From: Papiliotrema nemorosa | Taxonomy: Eukaryota; Basidiomycota; Tremellomycetes; Tremellales; Rhynchogastremaceae | DNA: 64,000 nt | Reading direction: 5' to 3' | Assembly: GCA_032158125.1 (NCBI GenBank) | Contig: JASKOT010000027.1 | Span: forward strand, 124,001 to 188,000 | In this document: positions 22,616-34,344 of the stretch, piece after piece | Layout: the number at the start of each line of letters is the position of its first letter | How positions within the stretch are numbered: position 1 is the stretch's first letter | Notes under the pieces: generated by a model | The model's database searches: none | What the model saw: only the letters and a program-made list of their open reading frames with translations | What the model was told of the DNA's origin: nothing | Position numbers and translations under genes: made by a program

Positions 22616-24301
22616 ATGCCTGCTCCTATCACGATGGGTATCTACCCAGCAGAAAGTGTAGCAGTAAGCATTATCGCCCTTGATAGATCCATCGTATGAG
22701 ACCAATCGCCGGTCTCTCACAGATGGAGCTCATATATGAAATGCCGTGAAAGCTGACGCCGTTCGCAGGAAGTCGCCCAGAGTCTACCTCTCGACCCCCT
22801 GGCCAGCGGCGCATCCGAGACTTTGGCGGGCGATGTCGAATACAGACTGCATCTGATTGTCCAGGAAGCCAAGAAATTCATGGTCGCTGGAAAGAGGACT
22901 ACCCTCCTCCCAGAAGACGTGGAGTACGCCATGGAAGCGCTCAACGTTGAAGTCAGTTACCCGGCTTTCTTTTGCAAGGTAGCTGATCATCTAGCCTGTT
23001 CTCATCCCGCCCAAAGCTTTACCCCTTGCCTCCTTCCAGCCCGTCTCTGTGCCGCTAGCCAACGGATCTACACAGACGGTGTATCATGTCCCAGATGAGG
23101 AGATCGATTTTCAGTCCTACCTCAAAGAACCACTACCTGCCGGAACAGCCAATTCCAAGGGAGTCAAGTGGAAAGCGCATTGGTTGGCAGTGGAGGGTGT
23201 TCAACCCGCCATTCCGGAGAACCCAGCTCCGAGCTCTCGTGCAGGACGTAAGTTGTGTGCGGAAGCTTCGCTGATAATAGCATCACGCACACCAGTCCCA
23301 TCTACCGGTACTGCAGCTGTACGACCTTCTGCCAGGGCGGCTCTTCCGCAAGAGCTACAACTCTACTTTGCACGTCTCACTTCGGCTCTCATTCCATCTG
23401 CCCCTGTATCAGAAGACCCCTCGGCGATTTCAGAAGCGGAACGACATCGATTGGCCGCGTTGGAGAGTTTGCGGCAAGATACCGCAATAGGTGGGATTCT
23501 TCCATACGTCGTCAAATGGTTCGCGGAGAGCATACAGAAGTGCCTCATGAGCCCAATAGGTATCACGTGGGGTCTGTTACAAGGTCTCGAGAGTTTGTTG
23601 CGGAACGATGCGGTGTTCTTGGAGCCATATGTGAGTGAGAGAAATCGGACAATGACTGACGGCAGATACATCAGCTTCTAGGCCCCACCATGTCGGTGCT
23701 TCTTACTGTTCCCTTGGGTCCCCATCCGCCCTCGTCTGGCGCAGAGGAAAAGTCGCCGTATGCTACCAGAGTATTGGCAGCGAGTGTGTTGCGCCTCGTA
23801 GCGCAGCAATACGGAGACAAATACACCGCCTTGCGACCTCGTAAGTCATGGCATCGTTTTTTTGAATCTCTTCTCATATCAGGCATCACTTCTACCCTCA
23901 CCAAGACCCTCTACTCCCCGCCTATCCCCGTTGCCAGTGGACCCTCTACAGCCATCACCCCAGCTGGTCGTTACGAAGGTGCCATTTTGGGTCTTGGCGC
24001 CCTCGGTCCGAATACGGTCAGCTCGACACTGCTCAATCCCGATGGAGTTACATCTCAACGTGTCGATTCTCTCGCTGGGGAATTGTACACGGGCAAGAAC
24101 AGGGGTATAGTCAAAGCGTGGATCAAGGCATGCGGGACGGTCCTTGGACCTCGACCTGATCCTCTCCCAGCTATAGAGTGGAGTGCAGTCGGAACGGAAG
24201 CAGAGAGATTGTTCGGCGCGTATCTGACCAAAGGCATGGAGAAGAAACATGCGTGGATGGCCAGTGAACTGGTAAGGATGAGGCGGGCTGGGGAGATATA
24301 G
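22616..24301 (+). CDS. TAF6: TAF6, TFIID/SAGA histone-fold subunit
   Basis: General transcription subunit pairing with TAF9. Exons 22616-22663, 22769-22951, 22995-23247, 23296-23630, 23666-23840 and 23883-24301 give 470 aa. The H4-like histone fold spans residues 5-80: GIYPAESVAEVAQSL, GDVEYRLHLIVQEAKKFM, GKRTTLLPEDVEYAMEALNVE. After the linker come YHVPDEEIDFQSYLKEPLP and VKWKAHWLAVEGVQP, both TAF6 signatures, then the HEAT-repeat domain with LPYVVKWFAESIQKCL, LLQGLESLLRNDAVFLEPY and YGDKYTALRPRI. The tail is short. All phases close. Confidence 0.95.
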
Positions 24302-24930
24302 CCGGATGCAGTGATAAGGGTGGGAGGTAACGTGTGACGTGGCGATGATAGGAGATTGAGCCCGCCACTTGGTCAGGGGATGATGCCATTCTCTTTTTCC
24401 CTGAGATAAGGGGAATCCTCTGCTCTGCCCCCGTTCAATGCCCCCGACGCCGGGTGGCAAATCCATGTGGCGTCTGTCATCTTACCCTGAAAGTGGCAAA
24501 AAAAAGGAAGATGACCCTGAGGACGATTTGACCTTGGTCATGTTCGGACGAGTGCGGGGATGGTAATGGGACAGATGAATAGCATAGCATCTTACATTGG
24601 CATCTCATCTTGTACTCTTCCAGGTTCACCCTGCATCACTACACGATCAGGCAGTAGGGTCTATCGAGGTCGACAGGACAGTCAGCGATCCCCGAGATCC
24701 GAGTCCAGCGAAATATCGGATGGGAACTTTTTAGTGTCCACTAGAGTCACACCGCTTTTCCCCTTGCCCTTTCAAAACCTCAACCTGAAAGATTTCCTCG
24801 TGCCTGCGTGCAGCAAACGACGTTCGTCGATTGTCGATTCGTAGTTCAAGCTCGCCAATACAACGTGAGGAGTAGACGCAAAATCCGACTCGTCCAACCT
24901 CAAAAGAACGCACTTCAACCCATCAGCATC
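24302..24930. other. Intergenic region
   Basis: About 630 bp between two plus-strand genes; no coding signal beyond short overlapping frames. Contains the promoter and leader of the membrane-protein gene. Confidence 0.4.
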
Positions 24931-26528
24931 ATGGTCGTCGCTGCCCCCATCCCCCCGGCTCCTAGGCGGTACAAAAGACAAGACGCCTCCTCTGCAGCTC
25001 CAGCAGAATCATCCGGTATGTCCTCCCTCCACCGTGCCCTCTCCTCCGTCCTCTTGGTACTCGTACCTCTATTCCGTTACGGCTCACCTAACCAGCGTCT
25101 CCAACCTCCGCCGCCCCCGAATCCTCTGCTGCTCCTGTTCAATCCTCCACCTCTCCTGTCGAATCATCAGCCGCACCACCCGCCTCATCAGCCGCACCCC
25201 CAGCTTCTAGTGCTCTCCCAGAATCATCCGCCCCTCCTGCTTCGTCTGCCGCGCCCACGTCCTCGGCCCCGCCCCCTGCTTCGTCTTCTGCTCAACCGAC
25301 TTCTCAGGCCCCTCCTAGTACCAGTACAACTGTCACGACGGTTGTGAGTAGTGCTCAGCCGACTTCTCAAGCTCAATCTTCTGCACAGTATGTTGCATCA
25401 TCACATCACACAATCTGATGTGAGTATTGACGTGTAGGCCCACCTCGTCACAAGGAGCAACGACCATCACGTCCACTGTCTTCCCCTCCAGCGTTGCAGG
25501 TGGAAGCTCAGCAGTTGGTACCACATCGACCGTCATCGTCACTCCTTCCGCCGCATCAGGTAGTAGTGCAGCCGGCCAAGTGTGAGTCACTTCATCTGAG
25601 TTGACATCAAACACTGACAATTCAGCACATCCACTGTTGTCGTCACTCCCAGTGGATCCTCTTCAACCGCTGAATCTGAAACTACGGCCTCCTCCAGACA
25701 GGTCATCACGACCACCAACGCCAATGGGGCAGTCATCACCACCACTCCGGCCTCTTTCACCTCTGAACTCGTCACCACCTCCAATGGACAAGTCGTCACT
25801 CAAACCGTCATTGTGCACAATCCCACAGGAGCGTTGGACGGTCAATCAGGCGGTGGATCCAGCTCCAACGCATTTTTCAGCAACACGGGCGCAGTAGCCG
25901 GCACATTCGTCGTGGTGGGTCTCGTCGTCGTTGGTATACTCGCAGCCCTCGGTTTGTTGTGTTTCCGAAGGCGCAGAAGACAGAGGTTAGATCGGGAAGT
26001 CACCGCTGCTGCTGTGGCTGCTTCCTCGCATGCTCAACGATCACCTCTGGACGAAGGGGACGAGCATTCAGCTTCGGGTCCGACGTCCGAATCGTACCCT
26101 TCAACAGGTCACCAACCCATGGCGCAGTACAACAATTACGGAGCGTCTTACGCCAATGCGGGGGGATACGACCCGTATGCCGCTCATCAACCTTATACGG
26201 ATCATCCAGGACAGGGACCCTTCGATACGCCTCATGGATACGACCACTACGCCGCTGCAGGCGCTGCGGGAGCTGGAGGATATGCGGGATTGCAACATGG
26301 AGGTCAACAGGGGTACTACTTTGACCCGAACGAAGCGGCACAGTACGCCGATGAGGGTCAGAATTATGGTGGGAGGTATGATGATCCGTACTCTGGGTAC
26401 CAGGGACAAGGCGATCAGGGAAGCCTGGATACTCCGTTAGAGAGGGAGAACCCGCTTCATGTGAGTGGACTGCCGGTTTTACTGGGGAGTCGAGCTGATG
26501 TCAGGTTGCCAACCCTTCTCGACATTAG
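24931..26528 (+). CDS. Single-pass Ser/Thr/Pro-rich membrane protein
   Basis: Exons 24931-25015, 25096-25387, 25438-25581, 25626-26460 and 26505-26528 give 459 aa. Residues 1-28 contain RRYKRQ, a dibasic Kex2-like site, but no hydrophobic signal peptide. Residues about 30-290 are almost entirely Ser, Thr, Pro, Ala and Val with repeated TTITSTV/TTSTVIVTP phrases, as in O-mannosylated wall sensors. One membrane helix follows (GTFVVVGLVVVGILAALGLL), stopped by FRRRRRQR. The cytoplasmic tail is Gly/Tyr-rich with repeated YDPY/YAAHQPY. The layout resembles Mid2/Wsc-type or Skg6/Axl2-like sensors; the ectodomain lacks a WSC cysteine domain. Function in wall sensing is inference. Confidence 0.75.
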
Positions 26529-27136
26529 CGAATGAACTGAAAGAGAAAGACGGACACGGAATGGATACGGAACTTTACGGACAATCTGCAGCGCACGGAA
26601 AACAGGCGTTCTAGCTGTGGAATATACAAACACCCAGTGGGGAACGTCACTGCAACTCGAACGAAGCCCAAAATCAATCACCGATCAGACCTTCGGTACC
26701 CTTATATTACTCGCTTTCATCCCCACACTGTAGCTCTTTGTGTTTCTGCTCCCCTCGGATGCTGTACTTCTCCCTTCAAAGAGTACCGCTCGAATATGTA
26801 TGATATGCCATTTACAATTCGGTGCCACGGTTCCAAAGTCGCTCAACCGGAAGGTTGCGACACTTTCGTCGTTGTCGTGACGAGAAATGTGCCTCTCACT
26901 TGCCTTGCCTGATCCATCCAAGACTCTTGGCGGTTGGCGATCGCGTATTGGATGTTGGCGATGTTACTGAAGCGATTGGCGATGCGAGGAGGGAATGTCG
27001 GTAGATGCCCGGTAGACCATTCGGACAAGACCGATCCCAGAGAAAGGTAATGATACGAAGTCAAAGTCGTCGAGTCGATCAGTTATTTGTCGCATATATG
27101 CATTGAGCCATTCATCTTTCATCTATCATCTGAGCC
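26529..27136. other. Intergenic region
   Basis: About 600 bp; no gene supported. Around 26925-26995 there is a degenerate repeat of TTGGCGATnnnG units on the plus strand, shortly before the oxidase gene. Confidence 0.4.
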
Positions 27137-28638
27137 ATGTCGGGAGACTCCAAGCCTTACGATGCGGTGGTCCTCGGTGCAGGTGGTGAGTACACTTTGA
27201 ACGCCGCCTAGCCGTTTCCCTATCAATCCGGAGATCAACGGCTTCCCTTTCGCAGACGGACAGAGGGGAAATCACAGCTGAAGAGCAGTCCTAGGGCTAT
27301 CCATCGCTTGGGAATTGACCAAGAGAGGTGTCAAGGTCGCTGTCGTAGCTAGGGATTTACCTGAAGATGTCAATTCGGCAAGTTTCGCCAGTCCATGGGC
27401 GGTAAGTCGCACCCACCCTCACCCATATAGTTGGCAGTCCTCGGATGATTATATCCTGGATGGACCTCGCACATGGAGCTAAGTCTAGGGCGCCAACTGG
27501 GCACCTTACTCTGTCACGCCTGCTGAACAGAAACGAGATATACTCACATATCATCTCCTTGACGAGCTGGCGGATACGATTCCGGATATCGTGAATCGTA
27601 CAGAGGCGGTATATGCGTACCAACAAGAAGGAGATTATCAACCTCCATGGTATAAGGACATTGCGAGGAATGTGAGTAAACTAAGCCTCACACTCCCTTT
27701 TCTCACACTGTGATCATCTGTAAAGGTCACCGTTCTCTAAGAGATCCTTCCCTGCCGGAAGAAGTGCTCATTCAAACGTTGAACGGTTACTAAAACTCAG
27801 TTCCGACAGCTTCCTCAGTCTCAAGTTCCCAAAGGTTGGAATCACGCATACGGTTTCGGCATCTTCACCATCAATCCACCTGCATACCTCTCTTACCTCG
27901 CGCAAAATCTCCGACAAGCAGGAGTCCCGTTCCACCGAGCCAGAGTTTCATCCCTCGACGAGGCATATACCATCTTCTCCCCTATCCCCGTGGAACTAGT
28001 GATCAATGCCACTGCTCTCGGTTCACGTACACTCCTCGGAGTCGAAGATCCATTGGTCCTTCCCGCTCGAGGACAGACTGTACTGGTAAAAGCACCCAAT
28101 GTGCGTAAATGTTACAGTATGAAAGTCCCCTCCCGACTCCCCGCATCGGGTTTCCAGACTTATATCATCCCTCGACCAGGACCTGAAGGGCATGTGATTC
28201 TAGGTGGGACGTTTCAGAAGAACAGGTGGGATACACAGCCAGAGAAGGATACCGCGGAAAGGATACTCAAAGAGGCGTATGAGCTGTGTCCTGACTTGAG
28301 TCAAGGGAGAGGATGGGAAGAGATAAAGGTGGTTAGCCACAATGTGGGCTTGAGACCTGTCAGAGAGGGAGGTATGAGGTTGGAATTGGAACGAAGGGCG
28401 TTGGGAGGGAAAGAAGGGTTGGGACTCGTTCCGGAATCCGGGAGAGTCAAGGGGGAGAAGGAAGTTGGGGTCGTACATGCCTATGGGATCGGACCCGCTG
28501 GGTGAGTTGTTTCGGTCAACTAGAACCTCGTTGGGGATGGGTAGTCTGACGAGTAGATACCAGTCAAGTCATGGGATCGCCGTCGAAGCGGCCGATCTGG
28601 CAGAGGAGTATCTCGGGAGGACCAAATCGAAGTTGTAA
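27137..28638 (+). CDS. D-amino-acid oxidase, peroxisomal
   Basis: FAD flavoprotein that deaminates D-amino acids to keto acids, ammonia and hydrogen peroxide. Exons 27137-27185, 27289-27401, 27489-27671, 27801-28501 and 28557-28638 give 375 aa. Rossmann start DAVVLGAGVLGLSIAWEL; ASFASPWAGANWAP around the flavin; ELVINATALGSRTLLGVEDP; GQTVLVKAPN; VILGGTFQKNRWD; VSHNVGLRPVREGGMRLE with the substrate Arg; and the C-terminal AYGIGPAGYQSSHGIAVEAA. It ends in SKL, a perfect PTS1 peroxisome signal. D-amino-acid versus D-aspartate specificity cannot be fixed by eye. Intron 3 is 129 nt, long for this locus. Confidence 0.93.
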
Positions 28639-29686
28639 TCCAAAGAATGGCCAGGTATCCCCAGATTCGATTGTGAATATACTATACAGCGAAAGAGAGG
28701 GAGAGAGACCACACCCGACTCGAAACGTCCGGCGGGTCAATCATGATGGACGATACATGCATGCTAGTCGAATTGAATTTTGTTGGATGGAAGATCATGA
28801 AGTGTACCTTCGGGACTTGGCATTACCGGGGAAACATCGAGCAACTGACTCTCTGCCTCACCTCACCTATGGCCGGGAGAGGAACCAGTCCATCAGGCCA
28901 AGGCAACTTGCCGACCATGTTCAGACTCTTGCGAGGCGTGGCACAACCCACCAAAACCCATGCGATCGCAACACGGTTCAAGTGGTACTGCCCCTCGCAG
29001 AAAGGTCTCATTCTCATACTCATAAGACTGCCCGCGCACACGTCTTGCTCTGTTCTGTAAATCTTCAGGCCCTCATTGTGCTCTCGGTCCGGTGGTCGGT
29101 CGGATATAGTATGTCCGAGGACAATGTGCGCGCCGATCCGAAAATACGATCTCAAGGTCTGACTACGGTGGGTGAATGACATCGCTGTATCTGCCCAAAG
29201 AGTTCATTATCATCGAAGGAGAAGATGCCACTTTTGCACAGACTCATACTCGCTTGACAAGTGTCCATGCTACATCTATCATTGTACTGGTATTGTACTG
29301 TTCACAAGTACAGTAAAAGAGCGACGGCGATCGTATCCGCCAATAGGCTTGTCAGCGATCACAATGTCGATCCCACGATGAGCGACGGATGAGAATGGTC
29401 CTATACCCGTATTCTCATCACAAGCAGTGCATTCCCAAGATCTACGTGTAGAAAGCATAAAACAGAAAGACAGGAAGACACAAAGACACAAAGACATAAA
29501 GACACAAAGACAGAGAGAGACGGACAAGAGGACAGACAGAGATTCCGACGATAGTCCATGACGAGATGTGAGAGCGACAAAATGGAGAATTGAAGATGGG
29601 GGTTAGACGGGTTCACGAAGGTGTCTCATCCGAGGTCGAAGAGCTCGACGTCGTCGGTGCCCAATCGTCCCGGTGAAAAATTCCGC
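28639..29686. other. Convergent intergenic region with a small tandem repeat
   Basis: About 1.05 kb between the convergent oxidase and HypX-like genes. Short frames only. Contains the AAAGACACA-type repeat listed separately. Confidence 0.4.
29464..29520 (+). repeat. Short tandem repeat (AAAGACAC-like unit)
   Basis: About six imperfect copies of an 8-9 nt purine-rich unit (AAAGACACA, AAAGACATA, AAAGACAGA), downstream of both flanking genes. A likely length-variable microsatellite. Confidence 0.8.
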
Positions 29687-32600
29687 TCAGGCATGCACAA
29701 CTTGAGGTCCGACTGTTGATGGTGTAGCCCCCGTCTCCCCTTCAGGATGATACAAACAAGGATATTCGCATTCTTCCTCTCCTTTTACTTTGGGTCGGAC
29801 ATACCCAGCTCTCGTACCCATCTCACCTACTCCCGTCCCGGCTCTATCACCCGAGAAGGATTTCCGACCTGCTTCACCGGTTATAGAAGCTACGAGCGAA
29901 GTGGCGGATGGGCCGAACAAAATTGAGCTTCTCTTCTTCTGTTTGGTCGTACTAGTTAAAGTCTGGTTGAGCGTTTGAGGCTGGGGGGCGTTTCGGGATG
30001 TGGCTCGAGAGAGAGATTGAGAGTGCGTTTGTGATTGAAGCGGGAATTGAGGATGAGGTTGGGAGATGTCTTTCCATGCTGAAGCAAACTTCTTGCTGAG
30101 CGTCTTGAATCTTCCTCCTCCGTTCCCCTCTTCTGTCTTATCACCCGGAACGATAGAAGTACGAGTGTCTACCTGATGTAGGGCAGTACCCAAAGACAGA
30201 TCCCTCGAATGGCCTGATGACTTTCTTCGGAAAGAGAGGAACTTGCTGGCGGACTTGACGGGGGGTGTCAGTGGTCCGTTCCCGTGAGAATCGATTGACG
30301 AAAGAGAAGTGTCGCCCCCGTCACCAAATGAAGAAGTGGTCACTTGCGATGTGGTCGAGTCTTTCCTCACAGGCACAGGAGGGGCCAATCCAGCAGGCGA
30401 TGTCGAATGGGATGTGATGGTCGATCCGTTATGTACCGATGGCGGAGGCGCAAATTCCACTTTGGCCGAAACTGGCGGTGCCTCAGGCGAGCTGGGCCTT
30501 GTCGTCTCGGGGTAAAGCCTTATTCGAGTCCAGTCGGACGTAGCTAGGGATGCAGGAGTCTCTAAATCCGCCCAAGCCCATTCTTGACCTCGGGTCCACC
30601 CTGGAGCCTTGTCGAATGCTTCTAGTTCCTCTTCGTCCCTCATTGTATCACTCGCCAGCTCATTGGCGTACCGAGTAGGCGTCAGACCGCCTTTGATCTT
30701 TCGGATAAAAGTGTATCGCCGAGTATGGTACCGTTTACTTCGGACGGGATGAAAGCTATCTAGGAGCATCTGACTGAGCTCTTCGTTTCGATAATGCAGC
30801 AATGGAGTGTCTCGAGCTGCATAAGGAGCTCGTTTGGCAGATGACATTGCATCGATCAGCGGGAGATTGGTCGTGAGATCAGGTTTGCACCATGGCGCGC
30901 AGCGGACTTCCACGTCCGTAGACGCTGTTGCCGACAGGAGCGATTTGATATGGTCGATGCAGAAGTTCTCGATGTCGGTCTTGGAAGAGGTATAGTCGCC
31001 CACCTCGATATCGATCAGACCAGTCTCGAATGATTCATGAGTGGATTGAGGGAGCATATCACGCAACATCGATGCCGCTTTGTCTTGTCCACATCGAGTG
31101 TGATACGAGAATCTGCCATCAGTTGAGTAAGGCCTGATAAAGAAGGAGTGACTGGAAACTGACGAATGGAACTCTGACCCATGCAGACCCATCGCTCGAT
31201 AAGCGGGATTCAACACGACTCCCCTAGCAGCGATAGTCACATCGCACCCTGCTGCCAGTGCCACGCCGCCCGCTGCGGCGTTTGCACGGACACAAGCGAC
31301 AGTCACGATCCCCCTCTCGCAAAGGGATTTGATGCCGCTCATGAAGGGAGATCGTTCTTGGTGAGTGTCAGACACCAGGAACTCGACAATGTCGTCGATG
31401 GCGTTGATGTTGAGCCAAGTTTCGAGTCCCGGGTCAGAAGCAGCTTCGATGGTGTTGAGGGCGATACCATTTGAGAAGTATGAACCACCCTACTGATGAG
31501 CTCGCTCAAAGAAGCAGTGAACACGGTAGCTCACCATGAGTGCGAGTACTTTTACATTACCTCGTTCTGGAGCTGAAGCCCATTGAAGCGCACTGAGCAG
31601 CATCTGACATTGTCGAGTGGAACATGCTCCATTGCTGCGTGTCAGCTGGTATCTTTCAGATAGGACGGGGTAGCTCACTAGAAGTTCCAGTAGACCAATT
31701 GAGCGAGCTTCCCATCCTGAACCTCGGTTCTCACAAATACCTCTTGCCATGTACCAGGCACTTCCTCAAATGTAGGTTGAGCCCATTCTTGTACGCCGAT
31801 CAGCGCCTTTTCCTGTCCGCTCGCTATGAGAGCGTCAACAAGGGGGATCTTGGGGTCAAGAGGTTGGCCGACTTTCTTGATGATTCGTCCATGGGTGATC
31901 CAGACGCCGATGGCAGAGTCGGATGTGGCGGATGGGACAGTCTTGAACATTACAGCCCCATCACGGATCGCGACGATCTTCCCGGCTGGTATAGCGTCCC
32001 ATGAGCTGTAACCCTGTGAAGTGTACACTGTTCGAGGAATGCTTCGGACATCGAAATGGAGGTGAGCACCGTATACAAACAGGTTGGATTTGACCGATGT
32101 GACCAACGGACCGATCTGTGCGCCAGGTTGCGAATCGCTCGAGTTGACAATCCGGACCACATCCTCTGCCGTGTGAATTTTCCAGTCTGGTTTCCTCATT
32201 TTGGGTGGGATCTGCGGTCGGTTCCTCGTGATACCACCCATAAACTCGCTCTGTTGAGTGACTGATAATTTCTCCCACTCGGGTAAGGGTCGGATCGAGA
32301 GTCGAGTGGAAGCAGGGTCGAGCTCTTCGACTTTTTCGTACACTCGGATCATAGCCGTGATCAAGGCCGAAATGGCCCCGATGGAATGTTGGTTCTGATA
32401 GAGTGACGCTTTGGTGATCGTTCCAAGAGAAGGTAGAGGATACTGTTCCCATGCCCAGACTTTCCCTGCGTCGACATGCTCGTTTGCCTGGAAGACGATC
32501 ACTCCCCAATGACTTCTCTGCGATTGCTCGATAGCGAGGTTATCGTGGGAAGCAAGAAGGGAGGAAAGGGCGATAGTGGAATCCGGCTCGGATCCTGTAT

Positions 32601-33013
32601 CCCCGAGTAGGGTCCAATCGAGAGCTGCGGGTCCTTCATCCCCCGGCGGACCGGGGTGGACGACCAGCGTGACGTACTATGATCAGCTCCGAATAAACTA
32701 TAACATAGAGGGGGGTTCTGGCCTGACAAGTGAAACTCACCTTGGTGAAGATACTGCTCGGAACCATACTCGTCAAGAAAGGACAAATAACCAGGTCCGG
32801 GGCCAACTTCTCCGCTGCGTCTTCCATGATCCCCGCTGAGCTGCCTATACATACTGAGACGCGCGTGAAGCCGAGGTATTTGAGGTAAGTGATGGCTCGT
32901 TGAGAGAAGGAGTTCACCGCGGAACAGAGTAGGAGGATCTTCCAATCTTTGAGACCGGTTGTGTGGGGTGGTAAGGCGGAAAGAGGGCCTAGAGGAGGAA
33001 TAGGAGTGGACAT
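29687..33013 (-). CDS. HypX/HoxX-like formyltransferase-enoyl-CoA-hydratase fusion
   Basis: Exons 33013-32741, 32676-31679, 31634-31535, 31489-31164 and 31112-29687 give 1040 aa. N-terminal half is a formyl-THF-type transferase: KILLLCSAVNSFSQRA, LVICPFLTSMVP, LVVHPGPPGDEGPAALDW, WGVIVFQANEHVDAGKVWAW. Its C-subdomain contains GAQIGPLVTS and HFDVRSIP. The second half is a crotonase fold: VKVLALMGGSYFSNGIALN, WLNINAIDDIV, VTVACVRANAAAGGVALAAGCDV, LNPAYRAMGLHGSEFH. This order is that of bacterial HypX/HoxX, which makes CO for NiFe-hydrogenase assembly. About 360 extra C-terminal residues are Ser/Pro-rich and look fungal-specific. A fungal hydrogenase is not expected, so the role here is open. 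Intron 4 (31163-31113, 51 nt) is in frame and stop-free. Confidence 0.88.
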
Positions 33014-34344
33014 CTTGTGATACTGGGGTAGACACAACAAGTGAAATGGGTGAGATAGTGGGACTGGAAATGACCGGCGAGTAAAGGATGGAGCAGAGAA
33101 GGGGGAATGAGCTGTCCTGGTAAGTGCGATATATATCCAAGGAGTGTCCAGGATATATCGTCAAGGGTACAGGCGATGGGGAAATAGATGGGATGTCGCG
33201 AAGCAAAGGAGAGTGGGGAGGACGGGGGGGTGATTGCTGATGGTGACAAACCGAGTGTATCAGGGCGAGGGTGAGTGAACCAATGTGACTCCTCCTTTAA
33301 TGCGTAGGTCATCGATCGACCGTGCTTCCTTGTGCTTCTTCTCGTCTTGTTTGTCTTGTTTGTCCGCGGGGATGTTGATGTGCTTGGACCTTTTCGAGAC
33401 CCTTGTGATTACTCCCTTTGAGAGGCTGGATCGTGAGAATATGAGGGTGTATAGCCAATCCTACATTGTCGGAGATGGGTTCATTAGTCTCGATCAGAAG
33501 AGGAAGAAGGGGAAAGGAAGAGCTGGGTGTTGTGGTGGTGTTCCGTTGTAATGTGGACCGAGGTGAAACGAAGCTTTGATCGGCGGGAACCTAGACCGTG
33601 CTCGACGAGTTCTAGACGTCGCAGTCAGTGCATCGTACTCTTCATGGACCAGACCGTGTGTCTTGCGACTTTGTATCATCGTCTTGGAGTCGCAAAGGTC
33701 TATGCCATGCGGTCGTGGCGGGTGAAGTGGGTGGAAGTGAGAAGTGCGAGAGTGTTTTCACTGCTGTCATTGATCGGTCAACTCTCACCCTGAGGTTGAG
33801 GACGATCCCAGTCGAACAACCCCTATCGTCCTCTCCAATGATGTCGCATGCAAGTAGCGAAGAACGGGGGACGTCGCTGTAGCAAAAATGGGTGTTCCCG
33901 CTTAGACCAGGTCCAGAAGAATCAAACAGGTCTGTAGAGAAGATCACGCAAGCATGTCTCTCTTCCTACTGGTGCTCATCGATGATCGTGCCATCCGTTC
34001 CGAGCCATCTTCGTGCGACTTGGGCCCTTTGAGACTGTGCATACTGCATGCATGCTCGACTGCGCTCGAACTCGCCAGTGTCTTCTTCTTCTCCCTTGTC
34101 ATCGGATCCGACGATGACTGCCCCGCTACGCTACATTTGTCGCCACCCGACAGTAGCCGAAGCACCGCGTCACTCCCACCCCCATCACTCACCAGGACAC
34201 TGCCTCTGCTCAACTTTTACTGATCGACCCCTCGACTTGCAGACCCGGACTCGATACTTCAAGCCCATCTCGGACGGAAAGTAAAGCAGGTAGCACATAC
34301 AACTACACCTCGCATCACGAACGAAGCCCCTACATATTACCATC
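33014..34344. promoter_or_regulatory. Divergent region between HypX-like gene and FIS1
   Basis: About 1.3 kb. Frames of up to 101 codons on both strands overlap and show no motif. It must hold the two promoters; nothing else is supported. Confidence 0.4.
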
